Positions 35,779 to 44,478 of a stretch of DNA of 64,000 bases are shown here, one piece after another. Position 1 is the first letter of the stretch. Each line of letters opens with the position of its first letter. The stretch comes from CAWDXG01 sp963822115 (GTDB lineage Bacteria > Myxococcota_A > Polyangia > Polyangiales > Polyangiaceae). A program made the translations under genes and the position numbers. Location of the stretch: positions 1 to 64,000 of the forward strand of contig CAWGGM010000009.1 in assembly GCA_963822115.1 (NCBI GenBank), written 5' to 3'. Under the pieces are notes generated by a model. The model made no database searches. It saw only the letters and a list, made by a program, of their open reading frames with translations, and had not been told where the DNA came from.

Positions 35779-37092
35779 GTGCAGAAGAACGCCAACCTCC
35801 CCCGATATGTCTTCTGGGCTCTGTGGTTCGTCCTGATCCCGCTGGCCCTCGCGGCCGCAGCTGTGTGGCTGCTGGAGCCCGCCCAGATGGCGGATGCGTC
35901 CACGCTGCTCGGCCGCATCCGCTGGCTCGTGCAGGACCAGCCGGTCCCGGCGGGCATCGTGCTGTTCACGGTGTTCGAGATGGGGCTCTACCACTGGCGC
36001 CACTACCTGCCGCTCGCCACGCAGGCAGGGATCGGCGGTCGCACCGATCTACCGCGTGAGCTCCGGCGCGAGTACGAGGCGGCCGCCGGCCTGCTCGAGG
36101 AAGCCGAGCGCATCCTTCACAAGAACGCCCGCGCCGTGGAGCGCAACGTGCCCGCGCCGGCCCGCGACGAGCTCAAGGACTCGCTCGAGGACCTGCGCGA
36201 CACGATGGAGGCCGAGCAGTTCGACGAGGACCGCTTCGGCGACGCCTTCGACCACGCGAGCCGCCTGGTCGCCCGCCATCTCGGCCGCTGGCAGAAGAGC
36301 GAGCTCAGGGAATACGCCGAGTCGATCGGCATCGCCGTGGCCGTGGCGCTGCTGCTGCGCGCGTTCGTGGTCGAGGCCTTCAAGATCCCCAGCGGCTCGA
36401 TGCTGCCGACACTGCAGATCCAGGATCACATCTTCGTCAACAAGTTCATCTACGGTCCGGAGATCCCGTTCACGCACACGCGGCTGTTCGGCAACCTGCC
36501 GCCCAAGCGCGGCGACGTGATCGTGTTCATCTATCCGGACCCGAACCCGGACAACCCGCGGCAGGATTTCATCAAGCGCGTGATCGGGCTGCCGGGCGAT
36601 ACGATCGAAGCCGACGGCGGTCATCCGATCATCAACGGCTGGAAGGTTCCGAGCTGCGACGTGGGGCCATACGAGTTCTACGAGGGCGACCAGGGACAGC
36701 TGAAGAAGGGCGAGCTGTTCGTGGAGTTCCTGGGCACCTACTCGTACCTGACCGTCTACGAGGACGACCGCTACGATGGCCATCAAGGGCCGTATCACGT
36801 GGCCAAAGACCAGGTGTTTGTCTTCGGCGACAACCGCAACAACAGCAGCGACTCTCGCGCCTGGAACGACGGCCGCGGAGGCGGCGCGCCGTTCAACAGC
36901 GTCAAGGGGCGCGCCATGTTCGTGTGGCTCAGCTTCACACCGGACGGGAAGTTCGGCTGGCACCGCCTGCTGCACAACGTGATGGGGCGCCCGGTGCTGC
37001 CCGAGGGCGCGCCCAAGCGGCTGGTCGACGGCATCACCCGTTGCCTCGCCCACCGGCCGAAGAACACCACTCCGCCCCCGCCCAAGCACTAG
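35779..37092 (+). CDS. lepB: Signal peptidase I with long N-terminal extension
   Basis: The catalytic dyad is Ser207 (KIPSGSMLPTL) and Lys266 (DFIKRVIGLPGD). Box E is VFVFGDNRNNSSDSR. These identify the S26 signal peptidase that cleaves exported preproteins in the inner membrane. From the GTG at 35779 it has 437 aa, well above the roughly 250-330 typical. Two TM helices (FWALWFVLIPLALAAAAVW and IVLFTVFEMGLYHW) and a helical charged domain of about 115 aa precede the usual TM (IGIAVAVALLLRAFVVEAF). An upstream TTG at 35716 could add 21 residues. The extra cytosolic domain is probably lineage-specific. Confidence 0.93.
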   Translation: MQKNANLPRYVFWALWFVLIPLALAAAAVWLLEPAQMADASTLLGRIRWLVQDQPVPAGIVLFTVFEMGLYHWRHYLPLATQAGIGGRTDLPRELRREYEAAAGLLEEAERILHKNARAVERNVPAPARDELKDSLEDLRDTMEAEQFDEDRFGDAFDHASRLVARHLGRWQKSELREYAESIGIAVAVALLLRAFVVEAFKIPSGSMLPTLQIQDHIFVNKFIYGPEIPFTHTRLFGNLPPKRGDVIVFIYPDPNPDNPRQDFIKRVIGLPGDTIEADGGHPIINGWKVPSCDVGPYEFYEGDQGQLKKGELFVEFLGTYSYLTVYEDDRYDGHQGPYHVAKDQVFVFGDNRNNSSDSRAWNDGRGGGAPFNSVKGRAMFVWLSFTPDGKFGWHRLLHNVMGRPVLPEGAPKRLVDGITRCLAHRPKNTTPPPPKH

Positions 37093-37123
37093 CTCCTTCC
37101 TACCCGCCCCCGCCGTAGTCCTC

Positions 37124-37149
37124 CTCGAGGGGGCTCACCGCCCCTCGAG
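37124..37149 (+). terminator. Terminator-like hairpin after lepB
   Basis: CTCGAGGGG (37124-37132) and CCCCTCGAG (37141-37149) form a perfect 9-bp stem with an 8-nt loop, 31 bp after the lepB stop. No T-run follows. The rest of the gap to 37300 shows nothing further except GGAGG before the next start. Confidence 0.55.
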
Positions 37150-37299
37150 CACCCCGACGCGGTTCGCTACGCTCATCGCGGGCTCGCTGTCGCTCGCCGG
37201 GTTTCCCGCGCGCTGGCCAACGGGCCGAAGAAGATCGCTGGGCTCTGTGAAGCGTAGGGGACCTGGTGTAGGGTTCGGCGCGAAGGACGAGGAGGACCG

Positions 37300-37992
37300 A
37301 TGGGACACAAGCTCCACAAGCTGACGACGGCCGCTAGTGCGGCGCTGGTGCTGGCCGCTCTGCTGGCCTGCAAGAAGAAGAAGGCACCGCCGCCCGCCGT
37401 CTCGGCTACGGCTTCGGCTGTCGCATCTGCCGCTCCCGCTCCCTCGGCATCTGCCGCTCCCGCGCCGGCCGATACCATCAAGCGCTACGGCGACAAGGAA
37501 ACCGTCGCGAGCGGCACGGTGCGCGTCACCATCGCCAACGCGAAGGTCTACAAGGAAGCGGACGCCACGACTGATCCGATCACCACGCTCGCCAAGGGCA
37601 CCTACGTCAACAAGAAGGCCGCCTACGGCACGTGGCTGCTGGTCGACTACCCCTCGGGCGTGGGCGAGCTGTCGCCGGGCTGGCTCGAGAAGCGCATGGT
37701 CACCGTCCAGGTGGTCCAGGCCGACCCTGCGGAACTGAAGAAGCAGCAGGAAGAAGCCGCCAAGAAGGCCGCCGACGAGGCCGCCGCCAAGGCGAAGGCT
37801 GCCGCCGACGAAGCCGCCAAGGCCAAGGCCGCCACCGCCGCGGCAAGCGCTTCGGCACAGAAAGCCGCCGAGGACGCAAAGCAAGCCGCGGCGAAGGCCG
37901 CAGCGTCGGCCTCGGCCGCGGCGCCCAAATTCAAGGTGACCGTGCCCAACTTTGGCGGCCTCAAACTCCGTACTGCCCAGCCCAAGAAGTAG
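37300..37992 (+). CDS. Lipoprotein with SH3-like domain and Ala/Lys coiled-coil tail
   Basis: A GGAGGACCG ribosome site precedes the ATG. The 230-aa precursor has a lipobox (VLAALLAC) followed directly by KKKK. An Ala/Pro/Ser linker leads to an SH3b-like domain (VRVTIANAKVYKEADATTDP to PGWLEKRMVTV, about residues 70-140). An Ala/Lys/Glu heptad-rich helix follows (about 145-210), then a short end NFGGLKLRTAQPKK. SH3b domains in exported proteins often bind murein. The helix resembles TolA-like periplasm-spanning arms. It is likely an envelope-anchoring lipoprotein, but this is inference. Confidence 0.72.
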   Translation: MGHKLHKLTTAASAALVLAALLACKKKKAPPPAVSATASAVASAAPAPSASAAPAPADTIKRYGDKETVASGTVRVTIANAKVYKEADATTDPITTLAKGTYVNKKAAYGTWLLVDYPSGVGELSPGWLEKRMVTVQVVQADPAELKKQQEEAAKKAADEAAAKAKAAADEAAKAKAATAAASASAQKAAEDAKQAAAKAAASASAAAPKFKVTVPNFGGLKLRTAQPKK

Positions 37993-38070
37993 CCGGGGCC
38001 GCCGCGGTAACGCAGCGCGGCGTCAGGGCACCACTCGACCCGCGCGGCGGTTGGACGTAAGAGTCGGGCC

Positions 38071-39258
38071 ATGCCCGAATCGACAATGAGAGCGCTGGTC
38101 TACGACCGCGCACGTGACCCGTGGGAAGAAACCAAAGGCCTCCGCATGGAGGAGGTCCCTTCGGCGACGCTGGACGAGCGCGCCGACTACCACGACCGCT
38201 CGCGCGTACTGATCAAGCCACGCTTTGTCGGCTTCTGCGGCTCGGACCGCGGCATCTGGTTCCGGCGCGCCTTCAAGGACATGATCCTCGGCTCGCTCGA
38301 CAAGGAAGCCAAGAGCATGCGCGAGGAGCGGCCGCGCCGCATCATCGGCCACGAGCTGTTCGGCGAGATCGTGGCGGTGGGCAGCGACGCCAAGCGCAGC
38401 TTTGGCCTCGAAGTCGGCGATCTGGTCGCGGCCGAGAGCCACATCTACTGCGGCGCCTGCTACCAGTGCCGCGTCGGCGACGCGCACGTCTGCGCGGACG
38501 ATCTGATCATCGGCATCAGCTACGACGGCGCCTTCGGCGACTACGTCAAGCTGCCGGCCAAGGTGATCTGGCGCACCAACATCAACAAGATCCGCCCCGA
38601 AGTCGCCGCCATCCAGGAGCCGTTCGGCAACGCGGTGCACGCCTGCACCAAGGTGAACCTGCGCGGCAAGCGCGTGGCCATCGTGGGCTGCGGCACGATC
38701 GGGCTGTTCGCCGTGGCCATCGCGCGCGCGCTCGGCGCAAGCTACATCATCGGCATCGAGCCGGTGCAGAGCCACGCCGCGATGGCGCGCAAGCTCGGCG
38801 CCGACGTGGTGCTCGAACCCGCGATGAAGGCCGCGGACGACTACGAGCACGATCCGGATCTCGCCAGCGAGGTCCGCAAGCTCACCGACGGCGTGGGCGT
38901 GGACGTGGTGCTCGAGATGAGCGGGCTCAACTCGTCGGTCAACAACGCCATCCACATCGTCCGCCGCGGCGGCGACGTGATCCTTTTCGGACTCAAGAGC
39001 GGCGACGCCATCATCGAGAGCTTCGACCGGGTGATCGTGGACGGCATCGCGATGCACAGCGTGATCGGCCGCCGCGTGTGGGAAACCTGGCACATCACCC
39101 GCCACCTGCTCGAGTCGCGCGACCCCAACATCCACGACCTGATCTGGGAAGTGATCCTCAACCGCGGCGACGGGCCGATCGTGGACTTCGAGAGCTACGA
39201 GCCGGAATCGTTCGAAGAGCGCATCCAGACGTTCCCCAAGGTCGTCTTCAAGTTCTAG
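38071..39258 (+). CDS. tdh: Zinc-dependent L-threonine 3-dehydrogenase-type alcohol dehydrogenase
   Basis: This 395-aa medium-chain dehydrogenase has the catalytic-zinc Cys in GFCGSDRG, GHELFGEIVAVG, a structural-zinc lobe (CGACYQCRVGDAHVC) and a Rossmann motif (VAIVGCGTIGLFAVAIARAL). Its context, 12 bp before kbl, strongly indicates L-threonine 3-dehydrogenase, which yields 2-amino-3-ketobutyrate for Kbl. The N-terminus, with about 40 residues between the Cys and the GHE motif (FRRAFKDMILGSLDKEAKSM), is longer than in E. coli Tdh, so a related polyol or amino-alcohol specificity is possible. Confidence 0.85.
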   Translation: MPESTMRALVYDRARDPWEETKGLRMEEVPSATLDERADYHDRSRVLIKPRFVGFCGSDRGIWFRRAFKDMILGSLDKEAKSMREERPRRIIGHELFGEIVAVGSDAKRSFGLEVGDLVAAESHIYCGACYQCRVGDAHVCADDLIIGISYDGAFGDYVKLPAKVIWRTNINKIRPEVAAIQEPFGNAVHACTKVNLRGKRVAIVGCGTIGLFAVAIARALGASYIIGIEPVQSHAAMARKLGADVVLEPAMKAADDYEHDPDLASEVRKLTDGVGVDVVLEMSGLNSSVNNAIHIVRRGGDVILFGLKSGDAIIESFDRVIVDGIAMHSVIGRRVWETWHITRHLLESRDPNIHDLIWEVILNRGDGPIVDFESYEPESFEERIQTFPKVVFKF

Positions 39259-39270
39259 GAAGAGGTAGCG

Positions 39271-40458
39271 ATGTTCGACAAAGCCAAGCCCATCTACCAG
39301 GCCGAGCTCGACGCCATCCGCGAAGCAGGGCTCGAGAAGCGCGAGCGCATCATCACCACGCCCCAGGCCGCGCGCATCGAGTCGGACGGCAAGAGCGTCC
39401 TCAACTTCTGCGCCAACAACTATCTGGGGCTTTCGTCGCATCCGCGCGTCATCGCCGCGGCGAAGGAAGCCATCGACACGCATGGCTTCGGTCTGAGCAG
39501 CGTGCGCTTCATCTGCGGCACGCAGGACCTGCACAAGAACCTCGAAAACCGCATCGCGAAGTTCTTCGGCACCGACGCCAGCATCCTCTACTCGTCGTGC
39601 TTCGACGCCAACGGCGGCCTGTTCGAGACGCTGCTCGGCCCAGATGACGCGATCATCAGCGACGCGCTCAACCACGCCTCCATCATCGACGGCGTCCGGC
39701 TGTGCAAGGCGGAACGCCACCGCTACGCGAACGGCGACATGGCCGAGCTGGAAGAAATCCTGAAGAAGACCGAGGGCAAGCGCCTGCGCATGATCGCGAC
39801 CGATGGCGTGTTCAGCATGGACGGCTACCTCGCCAAACTCGAGCAGATCTGCGATCTGGCCGACCGCCATGGCGCGATGGTGATGGTCGACGACTCGCAC
39901 GCCACCGGCTTCATCGGCCCCACGGGGCGTGGCACGCCCGAGCACTGCGGCGTGCTCGATCGCGTGGATGTGATCACCAGCACGCTGGGCAAGGCCCTTG
40001 GCGGCGCGAGCGGCGGCTTCACCACGGGGCGCAAGCAGATCGTCGAGCTTCTACGCCAGCGATCGCGGCCGTACCTGTTCTCGAACACGCTGGCCCCTGC
40101 GGTCGCTGGCGCGAGCATCGCTGTCCTCGACCTGCTCGACGAGAGCAGCGAGCTGCGCGATCGCGTGATGCGCAATGCCCGCGCCTTCCGCGAGGGCATG
40201 AAGGCCGCCGGCTTCAACATCAAGGAAGGCATCCACCCGATCGTGCCGATCATGATCGGCGACGCGCGCCTGGCGCAGGACATGGCGGCGAAGCTGCTCG
40301 ACGAGGGCATCTACGTCATCGGCTTCTCCTACCCCGTGGTGCCGAAGGGCCAGGCACGCATCCGCGTTCAGCTCTCCGCGCAGCACGAGCCCGAGCACGT
40401 CGACCAGGCCATCCGCGCATTCAGCAAGATCGGCCGCGAGCTCGGGCTCATCGCCTAG
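39271..40458 (+). CDS. kbl: Glycine C-acetyltransferase (2-amino-3-ketobutyrate CoA ligase)
   Basis: The 395-aa protein is of typical length for a PLP-dependent alpha-oxoamine synthase. Lys241 in TSTLGKALGGASGG is the Schiff-base Lys; NFCANNYLGLSSHP and DDSHATGFIGPTGRGTPEH are family signatures matching Kbl. It cleaves 2-amino-3-ketobutyrate with CoA to glycine and acetyl-CoA. GAAGAGG precedes the ATG, and the tdh gene ends 12 bp upstream, forming a threonine-degradation operon. Confidence 0.97.
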   Translation: MFDKAKPIYQAELDAIREAGLEKRERIITTPQAARIESDGKSVLNFCANNYLGLSSHPRVIAAAKEAIDTHGFGLSSVRFICGTQDLHKNLENRIAKFFGTDASILYSSCFDANGGLFETLLGPDDAIISDALNHASIIDGVRLCKAERHRYANGDMAELEEILKKTEGKRLRMIATDGVFSMDGYLAKLEQICDLADRHGAMVMVDDSHATGFIGPTGRGTPEHCGVLDRVDVITSTLGKALGGASGGFTTGRKQIVELLRQRSRPYLFSNTLAPAVAGASIAVLDLLDESSELRDRVMRNARAFREGMKAAGFNIKEGIHPIVPIMIGDARLAQDMAAKLLDEGIYVIGFSYPVVPKGQARIRVQLSAQHEPEHVDQAIRAFSKIGRELGLIA

Positions 40459-40491
40459 CCTCGGCCGCGGTCGGGTGTGGCAGAGCCCACG

Positions 40492-41364
40492 ATGCCGAAC
40501 GTCGATCTGCACTGCCACTCGACTGCCTCCGACGGCGTGCTGACGCCCGCCGAGGTGGTGGCGCGCGCGGCGACCAACGGCGTGGACGCGCTCGCTCTGA
40601 CCGATCACGACGACGTGTCGGGCATCGCCGAAGCGCGCGCGGCAGCGGACGCAGCAGAGATCCAGCTCATCACCGGTGTCGAGATCTCGGCAAGCTGGGG
40701 CGGACAGTCCGTCCACGTCGTGGGGCTGCGCATCGATCCCGACCATCCGCGGCTGCATGCTGGCCTCTCTGGCATCCGCCTCGGCCGCATCGAACGGGCC
40801 CGGCGCATGGGCGCCCGCCTGGCGACAGCGGGCATATCCGGGGCCTACGACGGCGCCCGCAGAGGAGCGGGTAGCGGAGAGCTCGTCGGAAGGACCCACT
40901 TCGCGCGCTGGCTGGTGGCAGAGGGGCACGCGCCGGACGTGCAGAGCGCGTTCCGGCGCTTCCTGACGCCAGGCACGCCCGGCTACGTCGAGCACGAGTG
41001 GTGCTCGCTCGAGGACGCGGTCGGCTGGATCCGCGAGAGCGGTGGGAGCGCGGTCATCGCCCACCCGGGAAGCTACGCGTTCAGCCCGGGCAAGCTGCGG
41101 CAGCTGCTGGAGACGTTCTGCGCGCTGGGCGGCGCGGGACTCGAGGTCGTCAGCGGTAGCCAGCATTCCTCCGCATTCGGCAGGTTCGCCGACCTCGCCC
41201 GCGGCTTCGGCCTGCTGGCGTCGCGCGGCTCCGACTTCCACGCACCGGGCGAAGGCGTCGACCTCGGCGGCATGCCGCCGCTGCCCCGCTACGCGCACCC
41301 CATCTGGCAGAGCTGGCCGCTGGTGGGCGGGGCGAAAGCTGCAGCCCCGCGCGACAAGTGCTAG
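40492..41364 (+). CDS. PHP-domain phosphoesterase (TrpH/RNase AM-like)
   Basis: The 290-aa protein has PHP metal motifs: DLHCHSTASDG, LTDHDDVSG, ITGVEIS, AVIAHPG and GSDFHAPG. It matches the YciV/TrpH family, whose characterised members hydrolyse 3',5'-nucleotide bisphosphates or the 5' ends of short RNAs. It follows kbl after 33 bp. A GTG at 40477 would add five residues. The insertion at about residues 115-135 (SGAYDGARRGAGSGELV) is in the usual position of the helical arm that recognises substrate. Confidence 0.9.
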   Translation: MPNVDLHCHSTASDGVLTPAEVVARAATNGVDALALTDHDDVSGIAEARAAADAAEIQLITGVEISASWGGQSVHVVGLRIDPDHPRLHAGLSGIRLGRIERARRMGARLATAGISGAYDGARRGAGSGELVGRTHFARWLVAEGHAPDVQSAFRRFLTPGTPGYVEHEWCSLEDAVGWIRESGGSAVIAHPGSYAFSPGKLRQLLETFCALGGAGLEVVSGSQHSSAFGRFADLARGFGLLASRGSDFHAPGEGVDLGGMPPLPRYAHPIWQSWPLVGGAKAAAPRDKC

Positions 41365-41373
41365 GTCCCCGTA

Positions 41374-42831
41374 ATGCGCCATCGGTGGCTCGTGGCTTCG
41401 GGAGCGGCGATCGCGCTCGCGGCGTGGTTCGGGGTGAGCCGCGAGAGCCCAGGCAGCAGCTCGGCCCACGCACACCCGCGCACGAGCACGGCGTCGCACG
41501 CGAAAGCGCCCCGGGGCCGCCCGCTGTCGCGCTACGAGCCGAACGGTTGCGGCTACACGGTCACGCTGCCCGTGGGTGTAGAGGACGCGTCGATGGACGC
41601 GCCCGACAGCGGTGACGACGCCCGGCCCATCCACATCCACGTGAGCTGGGCCGGCGATCCCTCGTCGACTTTCGCCGTCAACTGGAAGACGGGCCTGCAC
41701 ACCAGGCTCACCGAGGTCGTGTACGGCACGGACAGGAGCGCGGTCGAGGCCGCGGACAAGGCTGGCAGCGGTGTCTCGCTGCAAGCCGGGCACACGTACG
41801 TCTACGGCAGCGGCAGCGTCCTCTTCCGTGACCAGACCACGCGCATCCACGAGGTGCACGTGTGCGGCCTTGGTCCGAACACGACCTACTACTACAAGGC
41901 CGGCGGCGCCGGGCACTGGAGCGCGGTCTACGACGTGGCGACCGGCCCCGCACCGGGCAGCGCAAAGCCGTTCCGCTTCACCGTCGCGGGCGACGCGCGC
42001 GGCCAGCCCGAGGCCTTCGCCGAGGTAGAGCGGAAGATCGCGAGCGAGGCGCCCGACTTCCAGATCTTCACCGGCGACGCCGTGAGCTATGGCGCCAACC
42101 AGGCGGACTGGAATGCGTTCTTCGAGGCCTCGAGCGGCGGCTTCAACGTCGAGGGCGCCATGGCGCGCATCCCCTTCATGCCGGTGAACGGCAACCACGA
42201 GAGCCTCGTCATCAACTACTTCGCCGAGTTCGCGCTGCCAGGCACCGTGAGCCCGGGCGAGGTGCCCGATTCCGGCGGCGGCGAGTGGTACTCGTTCAGC
42301 TACGGCAACGCGCACTTCCTGATGCTCGACGACCAGCCCACGGGCAGCGAGCTCGACGACGAGACATCGTGGATGAAAAGCGATCTGTCGAAGCTCGATC
42401 GGCAGCGGACCCCCTGGGTATTCGCCGTGCACCACAAGCCCATGTACACGGCGTCGGCGCATGCCCCCGACATGCAGGCTCGCGAAGCGTGGCAGCCGCT
42501 CTTCGACCAGTACAAGGTCGACTTCGACCTGAACGGCCACAACCACGTCTACGAGCGCTCGCTACCGATCCGGGGCTTCCAACCCGGGAGCGAGATCGGC
42601 GCCCTCGCCAAGGCCGACGACAAGGGCGCCCCGGTAGACGGGAGTGGCACCATCTACGTGGTCGCCGGGGGCGCAGGTGCACCCCTGTACAACGTCGGCC
42701 ACGCCTACTTCACGGCGCGCGCCGAGAAGACGCGAAACTACGTCGTCTTCGACATCGACGGCAGGACACTGAAATATCGCGCCATGCGCCCCGACGGCAG
42801 CGAGATCGAGAGCTTCAGCTACACGAAGTAG
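41374..42831 (+). CDS. Exported purple-acid-phosphatase-like metallophosphoesterase, copy 1
   Basis: The 485-aa protein has an N-terminal hydrophobic signal or anchor (VASGAAIALAAWFGV) with no lipobox Cys. A fibronectin-like N-domain (HVSWAGDPSSTFAVNWKTG to TTYYYKAGGAGHWS) is followed by a metallophosphatase domain with TVAGDAR, IFTGDAVSYG, PVNGNHES, AVHHKPMY and LNGHNHVYERS, the five dinuclear-metal motifs of purple acid phosphatases. It is predicted to act outside the cytoplasm on phosphomonoesters. The next gene is a close paralogue. TAGGTC lies 12 nt before the ATG, and the gene follows the PHP gene after 9 bp. Confidence 0.9.
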   Translation: MRHRWLVASGAAIALAAWFGVSRESPGSSSAHAHPRTSTASHAKAPRGRPLSRYEPNGCGYTVTLPVGVEDASMDAPDSGDDARPIHIHVSWAGDPSSTFAVNWKTGLHTRLTEVVYGTDRSAVEAADKAGSGVSLQAGHTYVYGSGSVLFRDQTTRIHEVHVCGLGPNTTYYYKAGGAGHWSAVYDVATGPAPGSAKPFRFTVAGDARGQPEAFAEVERKIASEAPDFQIFTGDAVSYGANQADWNAFFEASSGGFNVEGAMARIPFMPVNGNHESLVINYFAEFALPGTVSPGEVPDSGGGEWYSFSYGNAHFLMLDDQPTGSELDDETSWMKSDLSKLDRQRTPWVFAVHHKPMYTASAHAPDMQAREAWQPLFDQYKVDFDLNGHNHVYERSLPIRGFQPGSEIGALAKADDKGAPVDGSGTIYVVAGGAGAPLYNVGHAYFTARAEKTRNYVVFDIDGRTLKYRAMRPDGSEIESFSYTK

Positions 42832-42965
42832 TGCGGTGCGCTCGGCGCCGGGGCGTCGAAGCCGTGCTCCGCCCCCACCGTTGCCGTGGTCGCTTGGGCG
42901 CACGTGTTTCCGGGCGTTGTCGTCTGCCCGCTGCACGGATGTCACGACGATGCTATCTGTTCGTC

Positions 42966-44378
42966 ATGCTCCCTCGTTGGCTTCTGGCACTGCCAGTGGC
43001 GATGGCCCTGCCCTGTCTTTCGTTCGGCTGCAGCAGCGGTACGTCGGCCGGTTCCTCTTCGAATAGCCCTCTGACGAGCTACCAGCCCAAGGGCTGCGGC
43101 TACAGCGTGACTCTGCCCGATGGCATGGAAGAGCCGAGCAAGGACGAGCCTGCTGCCGGCGCCAACCCCGATCCGGTCCACGTGCACGTCAGCTGGGCCG
43201 GCGATCCGTCATCGACCTTCGCCGTCAACTGGAAGACGGGCCTCGACACCAAGCTGACGGAGGTCGTCTACGGCACCGACAAGGCCGCTGTCTCTGCAGC
43301 GGACGGCGCCGGCAGCGGCGTCGCGCTCCAGGCTGGCGATACCTACATCTACGGCAGCGGTAGCCCTCTGTACAAGGACCAGAAGACGCGCATCCACGAG
43401 GTCCACGTGTGCGGGCTCCCAGCAGGCACGACCTACTACTACAAGGCCGGCGGTCCCGGGCACTGGAGCGCTGTCTACGACGTAGCCACGGGACCCGCCG
43501 CGGGCAGCGCGAAGCCCTTCCGCTTTGCCGTAACGGGCGACTCGCGCAGCGATCCGGGCGCCTTCGCTGCGGTCGAGCAGAAGATTGACAGCGAGGCGCC
43601 GGACTTCCAGATCTTCACCGGCGACGCCGTCAACATCGGCGCGGACCAGAGCGACTGGGACGCTTTCTTCGAAGCAAGCAGCGGCAGCTTCCACGTCGAA
43701 GATGCCATGGCGCGCATCCCGTTCATGCCCGTCAACGGCAACCACGAGAACCTCGTCATCAACTACTTCACGCAATTCGCGCTGCCCGAGGTCGCGAGCC
43801 CGGGCGAAGTCGCCGACTCCGACGGCGAGGAGTGGTACTCGTTCGACTACAGCAATGCGCATTTCGTGATGCTGGACGACCAGCCCAAGGGCAGCGATCT
43901 GGATTCCGAGACGGCATGGCTGAAGGACAACCTGTCGAAGGTCGACCGCACCAAGACACCATGGGTGTTCGCCGTACACCACAAGCCGCTGTACACCGCG
44001 AGCAACCACTCGCCGGACATGGACACGCGCAAGGCGTGGCAGCCGCTCTACGACCAATACAAGGTCGACTTCGTGCTGAACGGGCACAACCACCTCTACG
44101 AGCGCTCGCTGCCGATCCGCGGATTTTCGCCAGGAACCGAGAATGGCGCGCTGGCGCAGGCCGACGGCAGCGGCGCACCGGTCAAGGGCAGCGGCACCAT
44201 CTACCTCGTCGCCGGCGGCGCTGGCGCTCCGCTCTACGGCACCGGCACGGACTACTTCACCGCGAAGACCGAGAAGACGCGCAACTACGTCATCATCGAC
44301 ATCGACGGCCGCACCCTGAAGTACCGCGCCATGCGCCCCGACGGCAGCGAGATCGAGAGCTTTTCGTATACGAAGTAG
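42966..44378 (+). CDS. Purple-acid-phosphatase-like lipoprotein, copy 2 (tandem paralogue)
   Basis: The 470-aa protein is collinear with the preceding gene over its full length, including the same fibronectin-like and metallophosphatase motifs (FAVTGDSR, IFTGDAVNIG, PVNGNHEN, AVHHKPLY, LNGHNHLYERS), and the last 26 residues of the two are identical. Unlike copy 1 it has a lipobox (LPCLSFGC), so it should be a lipoprotein. ATG at 42966 has TATCTG 12 nt upstream. The two copies arose by duplication and have probably diverged in location. Confidence 0.9.
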   Translation: MLPRWLLALPVAMALPCLSFGCSSGTSAGSSSNSPLTSYQPKGCGYSVTLPDGMEEPSKDEPAAGANPDPVHVHVSWAGDPSSTFAVNWKTGLDTKLTEVVYGTDKAAVSAADGAGSGVALQAGDTYIYGSGSPLYKDQKTRIHEVHVCGLPAGTTYYYKAGGPGHWSAVYDVATGPAAGSAKPFRFAVTGDSRSDPGAFAAVEQKIDSEAPDFQIFTGDAVNIGADQSDWDAFFEASSGSFHVEDAMARIPFMPVNGNHENLVINYFTQFALPEVASPGEVADSDGEEWYSFDYSNAHFVMLDDQPKGSDLDSETAWLKDNLSKVDRTKTPWVFAVHHKPLYTASNHSPDMDTRKAWQPLYDQYKVDFVLNGHNHLYERSLPIRGFSPGTENGALAQADGSGAPVKGSGTIYLVAGGAGAPLYGTGTDYFTAKTEKTRNYVIIDIDGRTLKYRAMRPDGSEIESFSYTK

Positions 44379-44478
44379 GGCGTTCGAGGCCACTGGCTGC
44401 CCTCCGCGGCCGTGACGAAGCCGTGAAGACGGCGGGCCAGGCTCCGCGCTCGGGCGTCTGGCGCTACACTCCGCGGCC

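Noticed and set aside
40051..42546. An 831-codon open frame on the minus strand
   Set aside because: It is antisense to kbl, the PHP gene and the first phosphatase, which have clear motifs; it has no family features. Long antisense frames are expected with G/C-rich third positions.
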